In this document: positions 1 through 9,946 of the stretch, piece after piece
How positions within the stretch are numbered: the stretch's first letter is position 1
Layout: the number at the start of each line of letters is the position of its first letter
DNA from: Coenobita brevimanus
Taxonomy: Eukaryota > Arthropoda > Malacostraca > Decapoda > Coenobitidae
Assembly: GCA_032717465.1 (NCBI GenBank)
Contig: CM064665.1
Coordinates: forward strand, 25,594,088-25,658,087
DNA: 64,000 nt
Direction of reading: 5' to 3'
Position numbers and translations under genes: made by a program
The notes under the pieces: model-generated
The model's database searches: none
Told to the model about the DNA's origin: nothing
What the model saw: the letters and a program-made list of their open reading frames with translations, nothing else

Positions 1-249
1 ACATGTGAGGGGTGTGTTGGGTAGGTAAATTGTTAGGAGTTAGGGAACTGGCTGTCGAGTGTATGTGGAGACACTGGAAAAATAATAATAATAATAATGT
101 AGCAGTTTCTAAGAGCACTGAGGATGTGTACCCACACCCCCACACCCCAAAAAAGCAGAAAATAACTTGATATATATCCTGGTTAATTAAGATGTGTTAG
201 ATATTTAATAATCTAGTGGTGGCAAGAGTATAGCTTAAAGCCATCATAG
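1..249. other. Unassigned non-coding sequence
   Basis: No credible reading frame. It holds a short AAT run near 80-98 and C/A-rich sequence near 130-160. Collinear similarity to the reverse complement of the 18.6-23.0 kb segment becomes recognisable only from about position 250. Confidence 0.5.
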
Positions 250-842
250 TTAAGAGGTTACGTGAGAAATGTAGGAAACATGAACATCTTTGTATTGGAC
301 ATTCCATGACCACTTTCCCAGCCAAAAGCAGACAGTTCTATTAAGCTAAGTGTTAACATAGGAGACTGTGAATGTTAATACTGTCACATTGCCCCTTTTT
401 ATGTCGAGATAAAACGTGTTCTATCCCAGCAAACACCAGATAATTTCAGTCAGCTGAGATTGAATCACACAAGCTTCAGTGTTAAAGAAATCACCTAAAA
501 GAATAGAATCCCCAGAGGAGGACGAGGAACACAGTAAGCTTAAAACCGTCTGGTGTCAGGAAATATGCAACGACATCATGAAATAGAAAAAAAAAACATT
601 AAAGATGCCAGATAAAGACAGAGAAGGAGGGACGAGTGCGATGAATGAAAGAGGCATAACATAGCCTTGTGATGACAAGAAAAAAAAAAAGACGGACGTC
701 AGAATGTGAGGAAAGCATTAAAGACGCAAACTAAGGCTGGAGAGGAGAAGAGAAGAGAAGAAAGGAGAAGAAAAAGAAGTGAGGAAGTTGGTGATCCAGA
801 AGGAGAGTGAAGACAGATAGCCGGTAATGGAACACTTATCCC

Positions 843-843
843 T

Positions 844-893
<50 letters not shown>

Positions 894-910
894 GACAGAG
901 AGAAAGAGAG
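843..910. repeat. (GA)n/(GACA)n microsatellite
   Basis: A GA run passes into GACA repeats and back to GA. It occupies the same place in this arm as the long CT run at about 22431-22500 does in the inverted partner. The Ser/Leu-rich frame antisense to it is low complexity, not a gene. Confidence 0.95.
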
Positions 911-1737
911 AATAATAGCCGGAGAGAAAGGAAGGGGAGGGGAGGGAGAGGAAAGGGATGCATCACATCATACCCATGAAGACAACACTGAAAAGTGGTT
1001 AGGCGAGAGAGATGGAGGGGAAGGCTAGGGGGTCGGAAGATCTAATGGAAGGAGGACGGGAAAGACTGGATGAATTAAGGAAACAATGCGATACCCTACT
1101 GACATAAAAAAGAGAATATGAATTGGTATGAAAGCCGTTGTTGACATGGTATGGTAAATCATCTTCTGGATATATTACTACGACCAAGTGCGTGAAGGTG
1201 AATGTAAGCTCTTAATTTTCAACCATCATCCACCAAACACTTGTAAATGTTATATGTGATCAGCCGGACGCTTTCCAGAGTGTGGTTAACTGATGTGAGG
1301 TAAGGTCTGGCACGTTCCATAGTTTTTTTCGTTTTTCATAACATTTATCGTCAAAATTGATGGTTTCCCCATACTTCTGTGCTCTCTTTTATTATAATAC
1401 GGCCCTTATCTTTTACATTCCATACATCCTTTATTGCAGGATTGAACCTATTGCTGAGAGAAGCTGGTATTCAAACTTAATTCTTCGATGACGAAAGGTT
1501 TGCCTGTGTCAAGTAAAAAATTGACTGACATCAAGCATAGAAAAACTATTGAGTAGACAGCCGCAACTTCCTGGTAAATACTTCCCTTTGGTGGTCAAGT
1601 ATGACAGGGAAACGGGTATGTGTAAGGGGACAGTTACACGTGACTGCTGAAGGTTGCACTGGCTGTTTGTGTGAGAGGGACGTATTACATTTGGCCTTAG
1701 CGAGGTTGCTGTAGTTCATTCACCTTTTCTGGACAGA

Positions 1738-1762
1738 TTTTATTTATTTATTTATTTATTTT
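1738..1762. repeat. (TTTA)n microsatellite
   Basis: Five to six ATTT units in otherwise non-coding sequence. Confidence 0.9.
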
Positions 1763-2813
1763 CAAGATTACTTCATGCAATTCCGTGGTAGAATGAGCTA
1801 GTACTACGGCTCAACATTATTTCCGCAGCACATCTCATAACAGGCACTATATTTTGTTGTCTGTCTCTCTGTTACAGTACTGAGTTCAAGGTGGATAGAT
1901 GAATATTTTATGCAAGTTAAAGTGGAAAGAGTATGACATCTCTTCCTGTGGTTTATTTGGCGTACGACATCTTACATACTTGAACACGGTGACGCCTTGT
2001 TTGTTTTATTCTTGGTATTTTCATCTTACTTCATTGAACTCAGGAGAGGCTTTTCAGATTGGAAGGGTTATATGTAGTCATCATTTACTATTCTTCTTCG
2101 ATAATCCTTTACTCTGTTGAAAAAAATCATGTGGAGGAGGCAGAACCTATCAACGAATTTATCGTAGTGGTGGAATTAATATCGTATGTTATTTATAGCA
2201 AAGCAATGTCAGCAGAGTGTGCAGAGATACACTGGCAAATCCAGAGGTGCCAGAAAACCTGCTTAGCCCACGAGGACACAGTTCAGTCTGTATCAGTGAT
2301 CAGTATGAACTGACAGCATGCCAACACATGCTGGCAGACGGAATGACAAGCCACCAGCACCTAAGCACCACGTCAAGTATGTCAGTCCCATGACGTTTAT
2401 TTCATTTAACACTTGATATCTCCCGACGAGTCTGCTCAACTTGGGAAAGATTTAGCAAATTAAAGGGGCTAGATACAGGAGTTCGTCAGTCCCTTGAACA
2501 CGGGATCTTTCCTAAGCGAAATTTAACCAACTGAAGATAGCAAGAATAATATGCAAAGCTGACTACGGTGTCGATTTTTAAGTCCAAAAGTCTCGCTTAA
2601 ATAAAAGAAACTCTGAAGACGTTGGGGTACCGAAGGGAAGAATGTCAGGAGGAGCACAAAGGAGGTAGAAGGAGACACTACTGGTATGAGAGACGCAATG
2701 ACTAAAGCTGAGGCAAAGTTCTGCTGTAAAATAAAGACAAAGAAACAGATCGGATGAAAAATGCTTTAGAAGGGGAAGTAGCCCGTCAGGAGGCAGAGGG
2801 TCGGAAATGGCGG

Positions 2814-2849
2814 AGAGAGAGAGAGAGTGAGAGAGAGAGAGAGAGAGAT
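2814..2849. repeat. (GA)n microsatellite
   Basis: Short GA run with one T interruption. It is positionally equivalent to the much longer CT run at 20039-20136 in the inverted partner. Confidence 0.9.
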
Positions 2850-3289
2850 CTAGGACGTATACTACTTCATTTGGAGTACGTAAAGTCGTTAACCAACTAA
2901 ATATTCAGCCATACTTATGGTTTTAAGGTTGTTTCTTATACATTATGCATGAAAAATAAGCCATAGTCTGCCTGTCACATGTCATAGATGAAAACCTTTC
3001 AGGCGTGAGGCACATAAAACTGTGTGAATATAGCCTTTTTTGATCTGAAACGTTTGATTCTTTTGGACGTCAGTTGAGTAGGTGGACACAGTGCAGTGCA
3101 ATGGTTGTTGAGGTATGACGGTTGTGGTTATTCAGGTCATCTAAGGCCTCTTGAAATCCATACAATTAATTCAGGTCAGTACATGTACAGTAACTTTGGG
3201 TCATACTTATAACGATGTACCAAAAATCAGCCATATCTGTGAAATGAGTGTTGAGATGTGTCGATACATGTCTTTCAGAGTGGGTAGGG

Positions 3290-3640
3290 AGGGTAGAACT
3301 GAATGTGCGTGGCAGACTGGAATGATGATGGTATGATGGGATATGCTGGATGAAGTACACCTTTTGAAGATGGGTGCTGTAAAACTGTCGGGAAGATGAA
3401 GGTCAAAGATATGGTGAGGGTAACATACATGGGGTCGGAGAAAGAAAAGGGAGGGATGGGGCAGGATAGTGATGCAAGGTTGGACATGCAGGAAGAAGTA
3501 TATCCATTGAAGATGGGTGCTGTGAAGATGTCGGTCAGGCGTAAGTCGAGGATGGGGGAGGGAAACATGGCGAGGGTGGAGAAGAAGAAAAGGGTGGGAT
3601 GGGGCAGGATCGTGATGCCAGGTGTGCCAGGATAGGAAGG
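3290..3640 (+). repeat. Diverged tandem repeat, unit about 145 bp
   Basis: Two adjacent diverged units share GAAGATGGGTGCTGT, a GGGATGGGGCAGGAT block and a CAGGAAG-type start. Further related units follow at about 4600-4885, and the reverse complement is found at 18420-19270 and 56467-57316. The long open frames on both strands come from the G-rich or C-rich repeat and are not credible proteins. Confidence 0.7.
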
Positions 3641-3772
3641 GGTCACCATGTGATGGTAAAGGTAGTAAGAACCTAATCGGTGTATATGCGATAAACGAGA
3701 GGGAGGGATGGGCTGAGATGATGGTGGGTGGGGGCGGGACTGTGATGGGGGGATTATATCTAGTGAAGGTGA

Positions 3773-4536
3773 ATTGCTGGCAATGAAGAATGAGTTTTGG
3801 AGAGCGTGTAAGAAAAGGATTCTAAAAGTAAATATACTGAAGGGTAAAGTTGTGATCTTCGAGAGAAATGAAGTCACGGAATGCACAGTGTGATTGGATG
3901 ACAAAGAAATTGAAAATGTGAGTACATTTAAGTACTGGGGTAGTGTGATGAATAAGGATGGAAGTTTAGAGGATGAAGTACTTGAAAGAGTACAGCAAGG
4001 AAGAAAGGTTGCTGTTCTTTGAAAACAGTAATAAGAAACAGGGAAGTGATCATGGTTGTAAAAGAAGTCGCTACATGATTATATTGTGATACCAACTCTA
4101 ATGTATGGAAGTGAAGCTTGGACGTGGGTGAATGGGCACAACTCAAGAGTGAGGACAGTGGAAATGGGTGTTTAGAGAGGGGCATGTGGAGTTCCATCGA
4201 GGGAGAGACTGACAAATGAGGAAGTGAAAGAGGTTGTGGTGTGGATATGGATCTGATAGAAAGCGTTGAGAGAAGTACTTTGGGGTGGTTTGGTCATGTG
4301 GAAATGATGGAGAGTGAGACTAACGAGGAGAGTGTATGTGAGTGGCATGGAGTGGGGGAGAGGGAGGGGGAGACCGAGGATGAGATGGAGGGATGGAGTG
4401 GAAAGGTATACGAAAAAAGGGGGATGTGAGCTGGGGGTGGGCATCGAATTGGCGATGGAGACAGGGTAATATAGAAACAATTTGTTTGTGGTCATCCCTT
4501 ACGGGATTAAGGCGTCAGGCTGTTTTTAGGCAGATA
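3773..4536 (+). mobile_element. RTE-type LINE, 3' fragment with target site duplication
   Basis: The plus strand encodes a decayed C-terminal part of a non-LTR retrotransposon polymerase. Recognisable segments are VIFERNEVTECTV, VSTFKYWGSVMNKDGSLEDE, VIPTLMYGSEAWTW and GWFGHVEMMES, followed by a terminal CGHPLRD-like end. Stops and frameshifts interrupt it. The same family occurs at about 25956-26870, 31110-31490, 32599-32787, 38283-38530 and 46225-47323. An 8-bp direct repeat, GAAGGTGA, flanks it at 3765-3772 and 4537-4544. The sequence either side rejoins as an uninterrupted version near 18890 in the inverted partner, so this is a nested insertion. Assignment to the RTE group rests on motif resemblance only. 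Confidence 0.75.
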
Positions 4537-4879
4537 GAAGGTGAGCGGTTTTGGTAGGGTGGTTGTTGAAGCTATCAGTTATATAATATACACCACATCA
4601 AAGCAGAAAGAATGGGATGGATGAAAGGGAGTGAACGCGGACATGGCATGGATAGTGGTGAATGTTGGGGTATGCTGGTGGTGGTATGCCCTGTGAAGAT
4701 GGATGTTGTGCTGTAAGTTGGGGTATAAAGTGTATGTCACAGGTGGGGAGCAGTTACTTTTATGATATTTACCACACCAGAGTAGAAGTGGGTAGGGTGT
4801 GTGGGAGTGGGTGGGAATGGCTGAGACTGTGGCGGGTGATGGGGTAGGATCGGAAAAATACACCCTGTTAAGTTGGTGG

Positions 4880-6200
4880 TTATGTTGAGTTGCAGGTTGC
4901 TGACCCTGAGTTGAAAGGTCTAGCTAACTCTGCTTGCTGTGAGGAAGAGTCAGCTGGTGCTTCTACTTGTTATTATATAAAGTCAGGAGTACTTATGAGG
5001 AAGTGGAGACCCCCAACAGCATCAGCCGACTGTGAATGGGAGGTTGTACATCAAGTTGTCATCCCTCGTGTTTGTAGGCAGGATATCATTAGAGTGGCTC
5101 ATGATTCCAGTTTGGCAGGACACCTTGGAGTGAGGAAGACTGTGGCACGCATTTTGAAACACTTCTACTGGCCAGGTATCTTCAGGGATGTTTCCTGGTA
5201 TTGTAAGTCTTGTCACACCTGTCAAGTTGTGGGGAAGTGTAATCAGACCGAAAAGGTTGCACCTCTAGTTCCCATTCCTCCTTTTGAGGCGTCATTCACC
5301 CGTGTGTTGGTGGATATTGTGGGCCCTCTTCCTAAGACTTCTTCAGGATTTTCTTATGTGTTGACCCTGATTGATATGGCTACTCGTTATCCTGAAGCCA
5401 TTCCACTTAGAAATATCTCAGCAAAGAACGTGGTTAAGGAAATGCTAGGGTTCTTCACAAAGTTTGGTCTGCCCAAGGAGGTACAGTCAGACCGGGAAGT
5501 AATTTCATGTCAAATGTTTTCAAGCAGTCTCTGAAAGAGTTGGGCATCACCCAGATCACGTCTTCAGCTTACCATCCCCAGACCCAAGGAGCGTTGGAGA
5601 GATATCATCAAACACTCAAATCGATGCTCAAGAAATACTGTTTGGAACATCAGAAAGACTGGGATAAAGGTCTTCCATTCGTTGTATTTGCCGCAAGAGA
5701 ATCTCCAAATGAATCACTGGGCTTCTCACCCTTTGAACTACTGTTTGGCCATGAAGTAAGAGGACCCCTTAAGCTACTCAAGGAATGCTGGCTGTCGGAG
5801 GAAGATGACGTCAACCTGCTGGAGTATGTGATGAAGTTCAAAGAACGGCTGTCCACTGCTTTACAGCTGGCGAGAGAGAATTTAGGAGCTGCTCAGGAGA
5901 AGATGAAAATTTGGTATGATAAGAAGTCCAGGTTACGCCACTTTCAGCCAGATCAGGTTTTGATTCTGCTACCGGTGCATGGGCAACCTCTTCAAGCCAA
6001 GTTTAGTGGTCCTTATTTCGTGGAGAAGAAACTCAGTGATGTCAACTATGTCATCGCCACACCAGATCGTAGAAAGAACAAGCAACTTTGTCACATCAAC
6101 ATGCTAAAGTTATATCACAGGCGGGACGAAAATAATCCAGTCTGCACTGTAGCTGTTCCACCCGAGTCTGCAAGTGAAGCTCTCCCATGCAGCATGAGCC
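4880..6200 (+). pseudogene. Integrase domain of Gmr1-like pol
   Basis: Integrase inserts the element cDNA into chromosomal DNA. An HHCC zinc-binding module lies at about 5095-5225 (His, His, CKSCHTC). The catalytic core follows with first Asp in LVDIVGPL, second Asp in QSDR at about 5487-5496, and Glu in GALERYHQTL at about 5590-5618. A GPY/F-type motif (KFSGPYFV) lies near 6000-6025 before the CHINMLKLY end. A frameshift inside a G run near 5495 splits the core into two frames. The second frame (from 5507) continues without a stop into the N-terminal part of the reverse transcriptase at about 6250-6410, so the two enzymes are genuinely fused in this order. No tandem-element artefact is needed to explain it. 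Confidence 0.85.
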
Positions 6201-6249
6201 TGAGTGATAGTTTGGGGAAGAATCCTGATATCATGAATGATCTCCAGGC

Positions 6250-7652
6250 TAAGCTTTCTCATCTAACTCCTGAGGAAAAGCAGGAGTTTTCGGCATTACT
6301 GCAGGAGTACCCGCAAGTGTTCCGTGCCACTCCAGGAAGAACCACTGTGTTGATGCATGATGTCGATGTTGGAGACGCAAAGCCAATTAAATTGCCTCCT
6401 TACCGTGTGAACCCAGTAAAAGTTCCTCAAGCAGAAGGAGCTTGGCTACCTGTTGGACCACAAGATGATTGAGCCCTGTCAGAGCGAGTGGAGTTCTCCT
6501 GTCACTCTAGTCCCTAAGCCAGGTGGGTCACAGCGGCTTTGCATCGACTACAGACGTGTTAATCAGATAACCAAAACAGACACTTACCCTCTCCCTCGCG
6601 TAGAAGATTGCATAGACAAGATCGGAAAGGCTAGGTACATAAGTAAGTTTGATTTGTTAAAGGGATACTGGCAAGTACCTATGACTGAACGTGCTAGGGA
6701 GATCTCATGTTTTGTAACACTAGGAAAGACTTTTGCATGTTCTGTAATGCCATATGGTATGAAGAATGCACCAGCCACATTTCAGAAGCTCATGAATGTT
6801 GTAACAGAGGGTTTGGCAGAGTGTGTTGTTTATATTGATGATGTATTAATCTTCAGTGACAACTGGAAAGATCACCTATGCCATGTCAGTAAATTTCTTG
6901 AGCGTTTGGTTCAGGCTAATCTTGTAGCTAATTTATCAAAGTGTGAGTTTGGTCAAGCTAAAGTTCAGTACCTTGGGTACGTAATTGGTGATGGACACGT
7001 TGCACCACCAGCAGCTAAGGTTCAGGTTATAAGTGATCTTCCCAGACCTAAAACTAGGAAAGAGCTACAAAGATTTTTGGGAATGGTAGGTTATTACAGG
7101 AGATTTGTTCTTAACTTTTCAATTCTTGTATCACCACTTACAGACCTACTGAAAAAGGGAGTTAAATTTGTCTGGACCGATAACTGTGAATCCTCTTTCA
7201 ACAAACTTAAAGCTATCCTATTAAGTCAGCCAGTGCTCGCTGCTCCAAATTTTGCTAAGCCTTTTAAGATGGCTGTTGACGCAAGTGATACAGGATCTGG
7301 GGTTGTTTTGCTGCAAGAGGATGATCAGGGTATTGAACACCCTGTGTCTTATTACAGTAAGAAGTTCACTCCACCTCAAAAGAACTACTCAACTATTGAG
7401 AAAGAGCTTTTGGCCTTGATTTTAGGTTTACAGCATTTTTCGTTTTATTTGTGTTCTGGTTTTGACCCCATAGTCATTTATACCGATCATAACCCACTGA
7501 AATTCCTTAGTAAGTTTAAAGATAAAAATCAGAGATTGACAAGATGGAGTTTACTTCTTCAGGAGTATTCACTGGACATACAACATGTCAAGGGAGGGAA
7601 AATGTTATTGCAGATTGCTTATCTAGACTTTAGACAGATTGTTTTAGAGTAA
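6250..7652 (+). pseudogene. Reverse transcriptase and RNase H of Gmr1-like pol
   Basis: Ty3/gypsy-type reverse transcriptase followed by RNase H, the enzymes that copy element RNA and remove the template. Visible motifs are WSSPVTLVPKPGG and CIDYRRVN in the fingers, FDLLKGYWQVPM (motif A), MPYGMKNAPATFQKLM (motif B), YIDDVLIFS (the catalytic YxDD motif, about 6829-6855) and FLGMVGYYRRF in the thumb. RNase H starts at about 7270 with AVDASDTGSGVVL and contains IEKELLAL and YTDHNPLKFL. The N-terminal part lies in the integrase frame. A frameshift near 6412-6425 moves to the frame open at 6453-7652, and another near 7595 places the usual C-terminal ADCLSR-like end in a different frame, stopping near 7633. 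No integrase lies downstream. Confidence 0.88.
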
Positions 7653-7685
7653 TAAGAAATTTCCTTTGTAAATTTCTTTTTCTTT

Positions 7686-7694
7686 GTGGGGAGG
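7686..7694 (+). other. Polypurine tract (plus-strand primer site)
   Basis: GTGGGGAGG directly precedes the TG that opens the 3' LTR. A purine-rich primer for plus-strand DNA synthesis is expected at this position in LTR retrotransposons. Confidence 0.7.
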
Positions 7695-8500
7695 TGTTAC
7701 ATAGCCTATGATTTCATCATCCTTTGTATAATTCTAACGTACAGTATGCTGCATGTTTGATCACGATTCGCCTCGTGGCTTCCATAGTGAGTGTTCTACC
7801 TCACTCCCCCCCTCCTCACTTATAGTAGAGTAAGTCGTTCTTTCTGTTGTTCAGAGCAGGATTGTCAACTGTTTGTCCCCTATGGCTTCATTTGCGCGTC
7901 CTTCTTACAAGTTGTATCAAGCTCTGCCGGCCCCTATATAATGAGCTCAGTCTCTGCATTAATTGCCACTTAGATCTACTCCTCATTTTGCTCACATCTC
8001 TGTCCTCCCCTGTACAGTTGTTATTATTGTGAGTGCTCAGGAAGTCTCCAGCCATCTAGCAGCTGTGTAATTTGAGTATAAGTGTTATTACATTTTTTCC
8101 TTGTACTGTATAGCATAAGGTGTTGATTCGTAGGCCTAGTGAGGTTTTTGTGATTCATGTGTTTTTATGTCAGTCATTTTTTATAATATTTTGTATCTGT
8201 AATAATATATCTTGCATTAACTGAGCATTATCTGGTTTTCTCATTTTATCAGGCCTGACTTAGATAAATTTACTCTTGCTAATTTCGTGTTAATAGAGGC
8301 TATTGCAGTTAACCATATATTTAACCCGTTTTTTGCCATTACAGTATCCTTATGAGTCCTGAATGTTTAGTTGTTAGTTTGAGCATTAAACTTTAACTTG
8401 TAATTTTACCTAACTCTTTTGTTTTGAACCTGGAACTTTACGGGACAGTAGTGATTTTAGTATTCTCACTTAAAGTATTCATTATCTCTCTCTGTTCCGT

Positions 8501-8504
<4 letters not shown>
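7695..8504 (+). repeat. 3' LTR of the Gmr1-like element (810 bp)
   Basis: The LTR opens with TGTTAC and closes with GTAACA, a 6-bp inverted terminal match with TG...CA ends. It starts right after the purine tract and about 60 bp after the end of pol. A TATA-like TATATAA lies at 7935-7941. Without a 5' LTR to align, the right boundary rests on the inverted ends alone; it abuts a TA microsatellite. Short open frames inside the LTR are not supported. Confidence 0.75.
7935..7941 (+). promoter_or_regulatory. TATA-like box in the LTR
   Basis: TATATAA within the LTR, a plausible core promoter for element transcription. A TCAGT initiator-like motif follows at 7947, but the spacing is too short for a standard TATA-Inr pair, so the start site is uncertain. 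Confidence 0.35.

Positions 8505-8590
<86 letters not shown>
8505..8590. repeat. (TA)n microsatellite
   Basis: Uninterrupted TA run of about 85 bp between the LTR end and the SINE start. The Tyr/Ile-repeat frames across it are low complexity. Confidence 0.95.
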
Positions 8591-8593
<3 letters not shown>

Positions 8594-8594
<1 letters not shown>

Positions 8595-8920
8595 GGGAGG
8601 CGGTGGCTCAATCGGTAGAGAGGTGGCCTGCAGTCCTAACGGACCCGGGCTCAAATCCCGCTGGGGCAGGGAACAGTTCAAGGATATGAATTTCATAAAA
8701 GTCAGACTTTACTGATCTACCAGAAGACCCGCCGACATGTCGTAAAAATACCCCCGCTAATACCACTACACCAGTCCTGTATGAGACAGCCCTAGCATGT
8801 ATTCAATATGGACGGTGGGTGTTAGCACCGAAGTGGTGACATGTAGAGGTGTACGGTACGTGGGAGGACTATCGGGCCTTGAAAGCAGGCTGTGAAGCCT
8901 ATGCCCAGAGTCGGACACAT

Positions 8921-8924
<4 letters not shown>
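8594..8924 (+). mobile_element. tRNA-derived SINE
   Basis: The head contains RNA polymerase III internal promoter boxes: A-box TGGCTCAATCGG at 8604-8615 and B-box-like GGCTCAAATCC at 8648-8658, separated by about 32 bp as in a tRNA. The 5' GGGGAGG and the sequence after the B box do not pair as an acceptor stem, and a tRNA-unrelated body of about 260 bp follows, so this is a SINE and not a tRNA gene. It ends in an AT-repeat tail. A second, partial, inverted copy of its body lies near 23275-23370, which shows the unit is dispersed. Confidence 0.75.

Positions 8925-8994
<70 letters not shown>
8925..8994. repeat. (AT)n microsatellite, SINE tail
   Basis: AT run of about 70 bp with one CTG interruption, directly after the SINE body. 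It is likely an expanded SINE tail. Confidence 0.9.
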
Positions 8995-8995
<1 letters not shown>

Positions 8996-8997
<2 letters not shown>

Positions 8998-9179
8998 ACC
9001 CATTGGAGCCCAGTGTCCCGAGTATTGGACAGAACTGGGATTTTTCAAGTCTTTATAAAGTAGGGAACCCCCGGGTAGGGACCTATGAGCTTCGCGACCA
9101 TGAGTCGATAGGCGGAGGGCGGTACGCTTAGTACCCTCCCAGTGCAGTGCTTCGCCCAGCACCCTTGGGATCCAATGGG

Positions 9180-9180
<1 letters not shown>
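8996..9180. mobile_element. Small MITE-like element with imperfect terminal inverted repeats
   Basis: The left end reads CCCATTGGAGCCCA and the right end, reverse-complemented, reads CCCATTGGATCCCA, 13 of 14 identical, enclosing about 185 bp without coding capacity. TTAA precedes the left end, as in piggyBac-type targets, but the right flank is ATAT, so the superfamily is open. It lies between two microsatellites. Confidence 0.5.
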
Positions 9181-9181
<1 letters not shown>

Positions 9182-9219
<38 letters not shown>

Positions 9220-9231
9220 ACACACACACAT

Positions 9232-9294
<63 letters not shown>
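9182..9294. repeat. Compound (AC)n(AT)n microsatellite
   Basis: CA run with two TA interruptions passing into a TA run. His/Thr and Cys/Val frames across it are low complexity. Confidence 0.95.
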
Positions 9295-9299
<5 letters not shown>

Positions 9300-9300
<1 letters not shown>

Positions 9301-9946
9301 GAGCTGCATTATTTGTTTGTTTATCTTTCGATCACGCCGAAATCAAGGGCCAGAGATCCCCAGACCCATATATATTCTGGATCAGGGTGACCTAATGATA
9401 GTTTCAGGAGGGTCAAAATTCAGGCCTGGGTCATTTAAGGTCACCGGTAGTGTTCACCTTTTTGGCCCGAGCAACGCTGGGCACCCCTGCAGCCTAATTT
9501 TTGGCATGGAGGCTCACATGACCTCCAGTTCGGACACAGGCTATGTGAGGTTGACCTACGTGGTCATTTTAGGTCACTGGTCGTAGGTCATTTGAGATCT
9601 CCGGTAATACACGCTTGAACGACTGGACCAGCAGCCCAATTTTTGGCATGGAGACTCACATGACTTCCAGTTCGGACATAGGTTATGTGACGTTGACCTC
9701 CGAGGTCATCTGAGGTCACCGGTCGGAAGTCATATGGGGTCACCGGTAATAGTAAACATGTGCACACAAATACTATGCGTTAGTCTGTGAAAACTGAAAT
9801 AGAAAGTTGCTGGACCTCTTATAATCCTTCTTCAAAAGCTGTATATGTACATGGTCTTTCTGGAATAGAAAGAAAGATTGAACTAGAACAAATAGGATTA
9901 GAGTGTTTGCCTTTATGGCCCGGGCAACGCCGGATACCCCTGCTAG
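9300..9946 (+). mobile_element. Helitron-like non-autonomous element, 3' end
   Basis: The right end has a GC-rich hairpin sequence (CCCGGGCAACGCCGG, about 9919-9932) followed about 10 bp later by CTAG (9943-9946) and then T. This is the hallmark of Helitron 3' termini. Inside, two diverged units of about 150 bp repeat in tandem (about 9457-9605 and 9606-9750), each with CAATTTTTGGCATGGA-type and GGTCACCGGT motifs. The first unit also starts with a version of the hairpin sequence. No transposase is present and the 5' TC terminus is not located, so the left boundary is approximate. Confidence 0.6.

Larger units (their letters stand above)
250..4885 (-). repeat. Left arm of a diverged inverted duplication (partner about 18565-23010)
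   Basis: Read on the opposite strand, this block is collinear with about 18565-23010. Matching anchor pairs include 360-430 with about 22905-22970, 980-1060 with about 22310-22380, near 1395 with 21415, near 1830 with 21030, 2290-2330 with about 20640-20670, 3120-3300 with about 19225-19345, and 4555-4610 with about 18825-18875. GA/CT microsatellites sit at corresponding places in both arms. The arms carry many substitutions and indels, so the event is old. No coding capacity common to both arms was found. It may be a large non-coding mobile element family or an old segmental duplication. The homology stops where the LTR element at 4880 begins. Confidence 0.75.
4880..8504 (+). mobile_element. 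5'-truncated Ty3/gypsy-type LTR retrotransposon with IN-RT-RH order (Gmr1-like)
   Basis: The pol region reads integrase zinc finger, integrase core, GPY/F-type domain, reverse transcriptase and RNase H, followed directly by a purine tract and a 3' LTR. Ordinary Ty3/gypsy elements place integrase last. Integrase first with gypsy-type RT is the arrangement of the Gmr1 group. Gag, protease and the 5' LTR are missing: sequence before about 4880 belongs to the inverted repeat arm. The pol reading is broken by single-base frameshifts near 5495, near 6412-6425 and near 7595, so this copy is inactive as assembled. Some breaks lie in homopolymers and could be sequencing errors. Confidence 0.85.

Noticed and set aside
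3275..3904. 209-codon Pro/Ser/His-rich minus-strand frame
   Set aside because: Antisense to the G-rich 145-bp tandem family. Equivalent frames in the other copies are broken and no domain is visible.
8594..8670. Possible functional tRNA gene
   Set aside because: A- and B-box-like motifs are present, but the ends do not pair as an acceptor stem and a SINE body follows.
9045..9309. Cys/Val-repeat frames in the CA/TA microsatellite
   Set aside because: Dinucleotide repeat translation.
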